Positions 25,201 through 38,700 of a stretch of 64,000 bases of DNA are shown here, in pieces; position 1 is the stretch's first letter, and each line of letters starts with the position of its first letter. The stretch comes from CALARM01 sp964431735 (lineage in GTDB: Bacteria > Vulcanimicrobiota > SpSt-956 > JAKJGF01). A program made the translations under genes and the position numbers. Location: NCBI GenBank assembly GCA_964431735.1, contig CAYSLJ010000006.1, positions 1 to 64,000 of the forward strand, written 5' to 3'. The notes under the pieces are model-generated. The model made no database searches and was not told the origin of the DNA. It saw nothing but the letters and a program-made list of their open reading frames with translations.

Positions 25201-26700
25201 ATATTACGGCATCACAGTTGCTTCGCCATCCCACTATTGCAGAAATATCAGAGGAGGCCGGGAAGAAATCAGTTCCTCAGGCAGAGCAAAGACTCCTTGC
25301 GGGAGAAGTGCCCTTATTACCTGTACAGGAATGGTTTTTTGAACAGGAATTTGAATGTGTCAATCACTTCAATCAGGCTTTTCTCTTTACACTTAAATCA
25401 GACGGAAACAGAGAAATTATAGAAAAAACTCTGAATATTTTAGTGAATCATCATGACGGGTTGAGGCTGAGATTCAAAAAAGAAGAAACCTGGCTTCAGC
25501 GGTATGAAAAACCTGAGAAAACTTCTGTTTCAGTCGATATGATAGATCTTTCTTCTGTGCCGGAAGATTCTCTCTATATGTTCATTGTAGAAAAATGTAA
25601 TTCCATACAAAATTCTCTCAATATTACGGAAGGGCCTGTTATAAGAGCGGCCCTGTTTAAAGGCCATAGAGACGGCAGGGACAGACTCTTTATTGTAATA
25701 CATCACCTCTGTATAGATATGGTTTCATGGAGAATAATCATAGAAGATTTTCATAATATATACAGCAGGCTTTCTGACGGTCTTACTCCGTCTATACCTG
25801 CCAAAACGTCTTCTTACAGAGACTGGTCAGAGGGTTTGAGAAAGTATATTCCGGCAGCAGAAAAACACAGTGATTACTGGCTCGGAGTTCTCAGAGATGC
25901 CTCTCCTCTTCCGGTAGAATATAAAGAATCTAAATTTTCCGATATAAGAGACTATAAAGTTTCTCTTTCAGCTCATGATACGGAACTTTTATTAAATGCC
26001 GTTCCTTCTGTTTATAACACACAGATTAATGATATATTGCTTTCTGCCCTTCTTCTCGCATTTAACCGTTCTCTTAATGTTCCTGACCTGGTAATAAATC
26101 TGGAAGGACACGGAAGAGAAGAGACTGTTTCGGAAGTCAATCTGTCACAGACAGTGGGATGGTTTACCACAATATTTCCTGTTCATCTGAAGATCCCTTC
26201 AGGCACAGGCGGAACAGATTACGGCTCTCTTATAAAATCGGTAAAAGAAACTATGAGAACCATACCGGTTAACGGTATTTCCTACGGAGTGTTAAGATAT
26301 TTTTCTCATATAAAAGAAGAATTGAAAAAACTGGAATGTAAGAGAGTGGCCTTTAATTATCTCGGCCAGTTCGGAGGAGAAACAAGCGGCGGGGATTTTT
26401 TCACTGCCATGGAAGCGCTTTCGGAAGGTTCAGTATCTTCAGAGAACAGTATAATAAACCTTCTGGATATTAACGGTTTTGTCATGGACGGTTCTTTATC
26501 TATGACTTTCGGCTACAGCACTCATATCTGGGATGGCGAAAAAGCTAAAGAACTGGCCGATCATTTCATCATAAGCCTGAAAGATATAATCAATCACTGT
26601 ATTGAACAGGGGAGAAAACATTTTACTCCTTCTGATTTTCCTCTTGCCACTGTCACTCAATCGTTCCTCGACGGTATAAGTGATTCTTCTTCTATTGAAA
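22212..26700 (+). other. NRPS1 module 1 (Cstarter-A-T-E)
   Basis: C1 to ~23505 with intact HHIISDG; A1 ~23520-25030 with YTSGTTGKPKG; T1 with LGGDS (Ser at 25152); E1 ~25300-26690 with intact HHLCIDMVSW (His 1164-1165) and EGHGRE. The pocket residues I align by eye are D-A-L-I-V-G-D-V-E-(K). A1 has no heptamer insert. Residue 1 should be acylated and converted to D. Confidence 0.85.
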
Positions 26701-29700
26701 CCATATACAGCCTTTCACCTCTTCAGGAAGGGCTCCTCTTTCATGCAGTAGCTTCTCCCGACTCTGATCAATACTGCACACAGACGTCCTGGCTTTATAA
26801 AGGAGAGCTCGATGTAAATGCCCTTAAAGACGGGTGGAACGGCATATTTTCCTCTCATCCTATTTTTAGAACAGCTTTTATATGGGAAGAAACTGATAAA
26901 CCTTTCCAGATAGTCTACAGAAATGCCTCTCTTCCATGGTACATTACGGATCTCAGTGGAATGATCCGGGAAAAACAGGAAGAAAAAATAGAATCTATAA
27001 GAATAAAGATAAGACGGGAAGGTTTTAATCTGAGTAAGCCCCCTCTTGCCTATCTTCACCTGTTCATCCTGGGAAAGGATGAATACAGATTTATATGGAC
27101 CTGTCATCATATACTTATAGACGGCTGGTCAATGCCTTTAATAATGCAGGAACTGAAGAGAAGATACTACTCTGTTGTAAATAAAGAGACTTTACATCTG
27201 AAGCCTGCAAAACCTTTTGAAACATATATAAAATGGATGGCCGAACAGGATAAAGAGCGAATTGCAGATTACTGGAAGAACACTCTTTCCGATTTTTCCG
27301 CCCCCACTCCTCTTACGGTAAACAGCACCGGTCTTAATATTCACAAATCTATTGAAAACCTGGGAGAATATGTCTGTTCTCTCCCGGAAGATTTCTTTTC
27401 AGAATGTCAGAAGTTTGCCCGTTCTATGGAGGTAACAATCAATGCTCTTATTCAACTGGCCTGGAGTTGTGTTCTTTCCTGTTACAGCGGAAGTGAAGAT
27501 ATACTTTACGGAACAACTGTTTCAGGAAGGCCGTCGGAACTTTCAGGTGTTGAAAGAATGATAGGACTCTTCATCAATACACTTCCTTTGAGAGTAAAGC
27601 TGAACCATCAGGAAACTATAGCCTGTAATCTGAAACATGTCCACCATATCATACAGGATGTCAGTAATTTAAGCCATATATCTCTGAGCAAACTTCAATC
27701 TTTTTCCGATATTCCTCCGGGAGAAGCTCTTTTTTACAGTCTTTTCGTTTTTGAAAATTACCCTGTTGATGAAGATGCCGGTGAGGGTAAAACTTTAGCA
27801 ATGAACGATCTGAAAGCCTATGAAAAATCAAATTATCCTTTAAATTTAATTGTTGCGCCGGGAAAAGACCTTATGATAAAAATTTCCTATGATGGCGACT
27901 GTTTCACAGAACATGTCATAAAAAATATGGCATGTCATATAGAGGGTGCATTAAAATGGATAACTGCCCATCCTGAACAACTCCTCAGGGATATAGATAT
28001 ACTTTCAGAAAAAGAAAAATATCTGCTTTTTAATACTTTTAATGATACCTGTCATGATTTTCCGAAGAACACAACAATTCATGAACTGATAGAGAAAACA
28101 GTGGAATTATACCCTGAAAAAACTGCTGTTGTTTATAAAGATGAAAAACTTTCTTACAGAGAGTTAAATGATCGTGCAAATAAACTGGCTCATTATCTGA
28201 GAGGGGAAGGAGTGAAACAGGACAGCAGGGTATCCATACTTCTGGATCGCTCCTGTCATATGATTGTAAGTATTCTTGCAGTACTTAAAGCAGGCGGAGC
28301 CTATGTCCCTGTTGATCCCCACTATCCTGCGGAGAGGATAAATTATATAGTTTCAGACAGCGGTTCCCTTATGTTAATCACAGATCACCATCTGGCAGAA
28401 AAAATAAAAGCGTCAATTCCTGTGCTTTATGGAGCAGACTGTGATGATGTAACCTCCCGTTACGCGTCACGCGTTACGCGTCACGATTCCCGTATAAATC
28501 CAGAACATATAAATACATCGAAGGATCTTGCCTATATGATCTATACATCGGGGTCAACAGGTCAGCCAAAAGGTGTTATGATAGAACACCACTCCCTTGT
28601 AAATTTATCCCTGTATTATAAAACAGCATATAATGTTTCAGAACATGATAATATGGCGAAATATGTATCATCCGGTTTCGATGCTTCAATTCCTGAAATA
28701 TTCCCCGCCCTTATTTCCGGAGCAGGTATCCATATTATTCCTGAAGAAATCCGTCTTTCTCCTTCAGGGTTAAATGAATATTTCGAAAGAAACAATGTAA
28801 CTATGGCAATTCTTCCGACCCAGTTCGGAGAACAGTTTATGCTCCTTACGGATAACAGGAGCCTGAGATGGATAGTAGTTGCAGGCGATAAGCTGAAAAC
28901 CTTCAAAAAACAGAATTATACAGTGATAAACGGCTACGGCCCTACTGAATATACGGTGTGTACTTCCGATTTTATTATAGATAAATATTATGAGAATATT
29001 CCAATAGGTAAACCGATTTATAATACAAAAGTTTATATACTGGATAAATACGGTAAGATAACACCGGCAGGAATACCGGGAGAGCTGTGTGTCTCAGGAG
29101 AAGGTGTGGCAAGGGGATATCTGAACAGAGAAGAATTGACGAAAGAAAAATTTGCAGAAAATCCCTTTGTACCCGGAGAGAGAATGTATCGTACAGGAGA
29201 CCTGGCAAGATGGCTTCCCGGCGGTAATCTTGAATTCCTGGGGAGAATTGATGCTCAGGTAAAGATAAGAGGTTTTCGCGTAGAACTGGGAGAGATAGAA
29301 GAAGCTCTGAAGAAGATAGAACCCGTAAAAGATGCAGTAGTAATAGACAGGAGCGATAAACAGGGCAATAAATATCTATGTGCCTATTACATAAGTGATG
29401 CAAAACTGAACTCCTTTGAATTACAGAAAGAACTTTCACTCTTCCTGCCTGATTATATGGTTCCGTCATGTTTTTTAAAGATCGACATAATTCCTGTTAC
29501 TGCTCATGGAAAGGTAGACAGAAAAGCTCTGCCTGAGCCGGAAGACAGTGATCTGGCTTCCCATGAAACCTATGTGGCACCCAGGAATGAGAGGGAAGAA
29601 ATACTTGCTGCCATATGGAAAAAATTCCTTAAATGCGACAGAGTCGGTATATATGATAATTTCTTCCATCTCGGCGGAGACTCTATTATGAGTATTCAGG

Positions 29701-32700
29701 TAGTGGCCAGGGCAAACAGCGAGGGGATAAATATTACGGCATCACAGTTGCTTCGCCATCCCACTATTGCAGAAATATCAGAGGAGGCCGGGAAGAAATC
29801 AGTTCCTCAGGCAGAGCAAAGACTCCTTGCGGGAGAAGTGCCCTTATTACCTGTACAGGAATGGTTTTTTGAACAGGAATTTGAATGTGTCAATCACTTC
29901 AATCAGGCTTTTCTCTTTACACTTAAATCAGACGGAAACAGAGAAATTATAGAAAAAACTCTGAATATTTTAGTGAATCATCATGACGGGTTGAGGCTGA
30001 GATTCAAAAAAGAAGAAACCTGGCTTCAGCGGTATGAAAAACCTGAGAAAACTTCTGTTTCAGTCGATATGATAGATCTTTCTTCTGTGCCGGAAGATTC
30101 TCTCTATATGTTCATTGTAGAAAAATGTAATTCCATACAAAATTCTCTCAATATTACGGAAGGGCCTGTTATAAGAGCGGCCCTGTTTAAAGGCCATAGA
30201 GACGGCAGGGACAGACTCTTTATTGTAATACATCACCTCTGTATAGATATGGTTTCATGGAGAATAATCATAGAAGATTTTCATAATATATACAGCAGGC
30301 TTTCTGACGGTCTTACTCCGTCTATACCTGCCAAAACGTCTTCTTACAGAGACTGGTCAGAGGGTTTGAGAAAGTATATTCCGGCAGCAGAAAAACACAG
30401 TGATTACTGGCTCGGAGTTCTCAGAGATGCCTCTCCTCTTCCGGTAGAATATAAAGAATCTAAATTTTCCGATATAAGAGACTATAAAGTTTCTCTTTCA
30501 GCTCATGATACGGAACTTTTATTAAATGCCGTTCCTTCTGTTTATAACACACAGATTAATGATATATTGCTTTCTGCCCTTCTTCTCGCATTTAACCGTT
30601 CTCTTAATGTTCCTGACCTGGTAATAAATCTGGAAGGACACGGAAGAGAAGAGACTGTTTCGGAAGTCAATCTGTCACAGACAGTGGGATGGTTTACCAC
30701 AATATTTCCTGTTCATCTGAAGATCCCTTCAGGCACAGGCGGAACAGATTACGGCTCTCTTATAAAATCGGTAAAAGAAACTATGAGAACCATACCGGTT
30801 AACGGTATTTCCTACGGAGTGTTAAGATATTTTTCTCATATAAAAGAAGAATTGAAAAAACTGGAATGTAAGAGAGTGGCCTTTAATTATCTCGGCCAGT
30901 TCGGAGGAGAAACAAGCGGCGGGGATTTTTTCACTGCCATGGAAGCGCTTTCGGAAGGTTCAGTATCTTCAGAGAACAGTATAATAAACCTTCTGGATAT
31001 TAACGGTTTTGTCATGGACGGTTCTTTATCTATGACTTTCGGCTACAGCACTCATATCTGGGATGGCGAAAAAGCTAAAGAACTGGCCGATCATTTCATC
31101 ATAAGCCTGAAAGATATAATCAATCACTGTATTGAACAGGGGAGAAAACATTTTACTCCTTCTGATTTTCCTCTTGCCACTGTCACTCAATCGTTCCTCG
31201 ACGGTATAAGTGATTCTTCTTCTATTGAAACCATATACAGCCTTTCACCTCTTCAGGAAGGGCTCCTCTTTCATGCAGTAGCTTCTCCCGACTCTGATCA
31301 ATACTGCACACAGACGTCCTGGCTTTATAAAGGAGAGCTCGATGTAAATGCTCTTAAAGAGGCCTGGAACGGTATATTTTCGTCCCAGCCTATTTTTAGA
31401 ACGGCTTTTGTATGGGAAGAAACTGATAAACCTTTTCAGATAGTTTACAGAAATGCCTCTTTCCCCTGGTACAGCATGGATCTCAGTGAAACGGACAGAG
31501 AAAAACAGACAGAAAAAATAGAATCTATAAGGTTAAAGATAAGACGGGAAGGTTTTAACCTGCGTAAGCCCCCTCTTTCGTATCTTCACATCTTCATACT
31601 GGGAAAAAATGAATACAGGTTTATATGGACATGTCATCATATCCTTATAGACGGATGGTCAATGCCTTTAATAATGCAGGAATTGAAGAGAAGGTATGAA
31701 GTTCTTGTAAATAAAGAAATTATGGATATGAAGCCTGTAAAGCCTTTTGAGGCCTATATAAAATGGCTGGCAGAACAGGATATGGAGAAAACAATGGACT
31801 ACTGGAAAAATAATCTTTCAGATTTTTCCGTTCCCACTCCTCTTACGGTAAACACCGGCGAACTGGACATTCATAAATCCATTGAAAATCTGAAAGAACA
31901 TATTCATTATCTTCCCGGGGATTTTATGGCAGCATGTCAGACCTTTGCCCGTTCCAATCGTGTAACACTTAATGCCCTCGTACAACTGGCATGGGCTTCT
32001 GTCCTGTCTCTCTACAGCGGTTCCGAAGACATACTTTACGGCACCACTGTCTCAGGAAGACCGCCGGAACTTGCAGGAGTCGAAGAAATAATAGGACTCT
32101 TTATAAATACCATTCCTCTGAGAGCAAAGTTAAAACATAATGAATCTGCCCTTTATAATCTTAAGAATATTCATAGTACCATACAGGAAGGCAATAATTT
32201 AAGCCATATATCTCTGAATAAACTTCAGCCTCTCGCCGGTATTCCTCCCGGAGAAGCACTTTTTTACAGTCTTTTCGTTTTTGAAAATTATCCTCTTGAA
32301 GAAGAAGGTACCCATAAGAAAACTCTGGCCATGACAGACATAAAGGCTTATGAAAAGACTAATTATCCTTTAAATGTTATTGTTGCGCCGGGAAAAGAAC
32401 TCTGTGTAAAGATTTTATATGACGGCGACTGTTTTACGGAACATGTAGTAGAAAATATGAAGGGTCACATAGAATCTGCATTGAAATGGATTTTAAGTAA
32501 TCCTGAAAATCTTCTGAAAGATATGGATATAGTTTCAGACAAAGAAAAAGATGTACTGCTAAAAACCTTCAATGATACTTATTGTGATTTCCCTCACGAA
32601 ACAGTAATTCAGGAATTGATTGAGAAAGAGGCAGAAACATACCCTGACAAAATTGCCGTTGTCTATAAAAATGAAAAACTTTCTTACAGGGAACTGAATG

Positions 32701-35700
32701 AAAGAGCCAATAAACTGGCTCATGTGCTGAGAGGAGAAGGTGTGAAACGTGACAGCAGAGTAGCCATACTTCTGGATAGATCGTGCCATATGATTGTAAG
32801 TGTTCTTGCTGTCGTGAAATCGGGAGGATGTTATGTCCCCATAGATCCAGAATATCCGATTGAAAGGATAAAATATATAATTTCAGACAGTGATTCACTT
32901 ATGTTAATCACAGAACCTCATCTGGCTGAGAAAATAAATCCGTCAATTCCTGTGCTTTATGCAGCAGATTCTGATGACCTGACCTCCCGTCACGCGTCAC
33001 GCGTTACGCGTCACGATTCTCACAAAAATCCCGATATAATAAATACTCCGAACGATCTGGCCTATATTATCTATACATCAGGTTCTACGGGACAGCCGAA
33101 AGGTGTTATGATAGAACACCGGGCTCTTATGAATATGTGCACCTGGTATAAAAATACACGTCACCTGAGCGAGAAAGACAGTATGACAAAATATGCGTCC
33201 TTCGGTTTTGATGCTTCCGTATGGGAAATATTCCCATGTCTCATATCAGGTGCCACACTCCATATAATAGGTGAAGATATAAGGCTTTCTCCGTCAGAGT
33301 TAAACTCCTATTATGAAGAAAATAATGTAACTGTAAGTTTTCTCCCCACACAGTTTACGGAACAGTTTATAGAAATGTTTGAAAATAAAAGCCTGAGATG
33401 GCTGGATACGGGCGGAGATAAATTGCGATCTTTCAGGAAGAAGAATTATACCGTCGTAAATAATTACGGCCCTACCGAATATACGGTATGCACCACGAGT
33501 TTTATAATAGATAAATATTATGAAAATATCCCCGTAGGAAAACCTGTATATAATACGACTGTTTATATTCTGGATAAACATAACAGGATGGCTCCTCTCT
33601 GTGTGCCGGGAGAACTGTGTATTTCAGGTGCCGGCATGGCAAGGGGATACCTTAACAGACCGGAGCTTACGGAAGAGAAATTTGTAGAAAATCCCGTTGA
33701 ACCGGGCCGTAGGATGTATCGGACAGGAGACCTTGCGCGGTGGCTCCCTGACGGCAATATTGAATTCCTCGGCCGTATTGATCAGCAGGTAAAGATAAGA
33801 GGTTTTCGCATTGAACTGGGTGAAATAGAAGAAGCCCTTAAAAAGATAGATTCCATAAGAGATGCGGTAGTGGTTGACAGGAGTGATAAACAGGGAAATA
33901 AATATCTCTGTGCCTGTTACATAAGTGATATAAAATTTAAATCCTCCGAATTACAGGAAGAACTCTCACGATTCCTGCCCGATTATATGATTCCGTCATG
34001 TTTCTTGAAAATCGACAGCATTCCCGTTACTGCCCATGGAAAAGTGGACAGAAAATCTCTGCCTGAACCGGAAGAAAGTGACCTTGCTTCACATGAAACC
34101 TATGTGGCTCCCAGGAATGAGAGGGAAGAAATACTTGCGAGAATATGGAAAAAGGTACTTAAATGCGACAGAGTCGGTATTTATGATAACTTCTTCAGTC
34201 TCGGCGGAGATTCTATTATGAGTATTCAGGTGGTGACAGGGGCAAATAATGAGGGAATTCCAGTTACGGCATCACAGCTTCTCCGTTATCCGACCATTGC
34301 CAGAATATCAGAGGAGATTGAAAAGAAAACACTTCCTCAGACAGAAAAAGGTATTTTAAAAGGGGAAGTTCCCCTGTTACCGGTACAGGAATGGTTCTTT
34401 GAACAGGAATTTGAAAATGTCAATCACTTCAATCAATCTCTTCTCTTTACTCTGAAGCAGGCCGGAGACAGAGGAATCATAGAAAAAACCCTGAACATGT
34501 TAGTAAACCATCATGACGGATTGAGACTCAGATTCAGATATGTAAAGGTTGACGGCGGAGAGAGTGAATATATGGTTCGCCGCAGCACAGAGGGGAAATG
34601 GATCCAGTGGTATGAACACCCGGAGAAAACTGCCCTTCCGGTGGAAGTGGTAAATCTTTCTTCTGTGACTGACGATATTTCTGCCTTCATTACAAAAAAG
34701 TGTACAGATTTACAGTCTTCTCTCAATATTACAGACGGGCCTGTCATAAAAACGGCACTCTTTAAAAACCATAAAGACGGTAAAGACAGGCTTTTTATCG
34801 TAATACATCGCCTCTGTACCGATATGGTTTCCTGGAGAATAATCGCGGAAGATTTTTGCAGTATATACAGAACACTTTCTGCCGGCGAAACACCTGTATT
34901 ACCCGATAAAACCGCTTCATACAGAGATTATTCGGAAGGTCTCAGAAAATATGTTCCTGAAGCGGAAAAACATAGAGATTACTGGCTGAAAGTGTTTAGA
35001 GATTATTCAATGAATAAGGCACCGGGCAGCCTGTTTGAAATAACTGATTCCTGCTGCAAGACACTGACAGATTCTGCCTCTGTGAAAAACTATAAAATTT
35101 CTCTCGACAGTTATGATACGGAGCTTTTATTAAAAACCGTTCCTTCTGCTTTTAACACGGAGATTACCGATATTTTACTTTCAGCTCTGCTTCTTTCCTG
35201 TAACCGCTCTTTTCAGATATCCGATTTGCTGATAAATATGGAAGGAGACGGGCGAGAGACCTTTATAGGAGATGTGTCCCGTACTGCGGGATGGTTTAAC
35301 ACAACCTTCCCCGTCCGTCTGAAGAGTTCTTCACTGACAGATTATGATTCTCTTATAAAATCAATAAAAGAAACAGTCAGATCGGTACCTGACAGTGGTC
35401 TTTCTTATCAGATACTGAAATATTTTTCAGACAGAAAAGAAGATTTTAGAGAAGATTCATTACCAGTATTTACGTTTAATTATATCGGCGACGGTGTCTT
35501 ACCGGAAAATGAATTACTCGCTTCTGAGGAATTTTTTGACTGTTCCTCTATCTATCATATGAATAACAATCTTCTGGATATTAAATCTTTTGTTTCCGGC
35601 AATACGTTATCAACGGTTTTTTCCGGCAACGGCCATATCAGATCGGAAGAAAATCTTAAAGAGTTTGCACATAATTTCATTGATACCCTGAAAGAGATAA

Positions 35701-38700
35701 TCTATCACTGTATTAAACCGGGAAGAACATATTTTACTCCCTCCGATTTCCCACTTGCCCCTGTGTCCCAGTCTTTTCTTGACAGTATAAGCGACCCTTC
35801 TTCTATTGAAGCCATATACAATCTCTCTCCTCTTCAGGAAGGATTTCTCTTTCATGCCATGTCTTCGCCTGATTCCGATCATTACTGTACCCAGGCTTCC
35901 TGGAGTTATGAAGGAGATCTTCATATAGATGCTCTGAAAGAGGCATGGAATGATGTTTTTTCTGCCCATGGTGCTTTCCGAACAGGTTTTGTCTGGGAAA
36001 AAGGGGATAAACCGTTCCAGATAGTTTACAGACATGTTTCTCTCCCGTGGCATACGGTGGATTTAACCGGAAAAAACAGGGAAGAACAGGAAAAAATAAT
36101 GGAACAGATAAGGGAAAAAGCAAGACCTTCAGTCTGTGATCTTAAAAATCCTCCTCCCTGTTCTCTTTACCTGTTTATAATTGAAACCGGCTGTTACAGA
36201 TTCCTCTGGACCTATCATCATATTATTCTGGACGGATGGTCAATGCCTTTAATACTGAGAGAATTGAACAAAAGATATGAATGTATTGTAAATAAAGAAG
36301 CCTTTCATTTTAAATCGCCGAAGCCCTTTGAAGCATATATAAAATGGCTTTCTTTGCAGAATAATGAAGAACTTATAAATTACTGGAACGATTCTCTGTC
36401 CGATTTTTCCGCCCCCACTCCTCTTATGCTTAACAGAGCCCGTCTGGATATACATAAACCTGTTGAAAATGCCGGAGAATATTTATATACTCTTCCGGAA
36501 AGTTTCCTTTCGGAATGTCAGAAATTTGCCCGTTCTTCCCGGGTAACCCTCAATGCCCTTGTTCAACTGGCCTGGGCTTCCGTACTGTCTTCTTACAGCG
36601 GTTCCGAAGACATTCTGTACGGCACTACCGTCTCTGGAAGGCCTCCCGCTCTTTCAGGAGTGGAAGAGATGATAGGACTCTTTATAAATACCATTCCTCT
36701 CAGGGTAAGGTTAAACTATAACGAAACAGTGCTTTACAACCTGAAACATATTCAGGATGTCATACAGAACGGCAATAATTTAAGCCATATATCTCTGAGC
36801 AAACTTCAGTCCATGAGCAGTATTGCTCCCGGAGAAGCACTTTTTTACAGTCTTTTTGTTTTCGAGAATTTTCCCTTTACCGGGGAAATGACCGGTATGA
36901 AAAATGTAAAAATGTACGGTAAATCTACCTATCCCGTGAATATAGTTGTTCTGGCGGAAAAAGAACTGTCCGTAAGTATTGCCTATGACAGAGATTGTTT
37001 CAGAGATGATGTGATAGAAAGGATTGTCTGTCATATAGAACATGCTCTGAAATGGATTTTAAGTAATCCTGAAAATCCTCTCAGGGATATAGATATAATC
37101 CCGGAGAAGGAAAAACATCTCATGTTAAAAACCTTCAATGATACTCATTATGATTTCCCTGAGGAATCTACAATTCATGAATTGATAGAGAAAACAGTGG
37201 AATTATATCCTGACAGAAATGCCGTCGTTTATAAAGATGAAAAACTTACTTACAGGGAATTAAATGAAAAAGCCAATAAACTGGCTCATTTGCTGAGAGA
37301 AGAAGGAGTAAAAGGGGACAGCAGAGTGGGAATCTTCCTGGATCGCTCGTGCCATATGATTGTAAGTATCCTTGCCGTTCTTAAAGCAGGGGGAGCCTTT
37401 GTTCCCATAGACCCCCATTATCCGGTAGACAGGATAAATTATATAATTTCAGACAGCGGTTCACTTATGTTAATCACCGAGCCGGTACTGGCAGAAAAGA
37501 TAAACCCGTCAATTCCTGTGTTTTATGGGACAGACTGTGTGACCTCCCGTCACGCGTCACGCGTTACGCGTCACGATTCCCTTATAAATCCCGAACATAT
37601 AAATACATCGAACGATCTTGCCTATATGATTTATACATCGGGCTCAACAGGTCAGCCGAAAGGTGTTATGATAGAACACCATTCCCTTGTAAATTTAAGT
37701 CTCTGGTTCAGGGAAAGCCATGGTTTTACCGAAAAAGACAGCGTGTCGAAATATGTATCTTTCGGTTTCGACGCCTCAATTCCCGAAATATTTCCCGCCC
37801 TTATTTCCGGCGCATCGATTCATATTATTCCTGAAGAAATACGTCTTTCTCCTTCGAAATTGAATGAATATTTCGAAAGAAACAATGTAACGGGGGCAAT
37901 TCTTCCCACTCAGTTCGGGGAACAGTTTATGCTCCTTACAGATAACAGGAGTCTGAGATGGATAGAAGTTGCAGGCGATAAGCTGAAAACATTTAAAAAA
38001 CAGAATTATACTGTGGCAAACGGCTACGGCCCCACTGAATATACTGTGTGCACGTCCAATTTCATTATAGACACATATTATGAAAATATTCCCATAGGTA
38101 AACCGATTTATAATACTCATGTTTATATACTGGATAAATACGGGAAAATAACACCGGCGGGAATTCCCGGAGAACTGTGTGTATCGGGAGAAGGTGTGGC
38201 AAGGGGATATCTGAACAGGGAAGAATTGACGAAAGAGAAATTTGTAGAAAATCCCTTTGTACCCGGAGAGAGAATGTATCGTACAGGAGACCTTGCAAGA
38301 TGGCTTCCCGACGGAAACCTGGAATTTCTGGGCCGTGTTGATGCCCAGGTAAAGATAAGAGGTTTTCGCATAGAACTGGGAGAGATAGAAGAAGCCCTTA
38401 AGAAGATAGAACCCGTAAAAGATGCAGTAGTAATAGACAGAAGTGATAAACAGGGCAATAAATATCTCTGTGCCTATTACATAAGTGATATAAAATTTAA
38501 ATCTTCTGAATTACAGAAGGAACTTTCACTATTCCTGCCTGATTATATGGTTCCGTCATGTTTCTTGAAAATCGACACAATTCCGGTAACTGCCCATGGA
38601 AAGGTGGATAGACGTGTTCTCCCCGTGCCGGCACAGAGTGATCTGGCCTCCCATGAGACCTATGTGGCACCCAGAAATGAAAGGGAAGAAATACTTGCCA

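Noticed and set aside
26700..28060. Heterocyclisation (Cy) domain
   Set aside because: All C domains seen keep HHxxxDG; no DxxxxD replacement is present.
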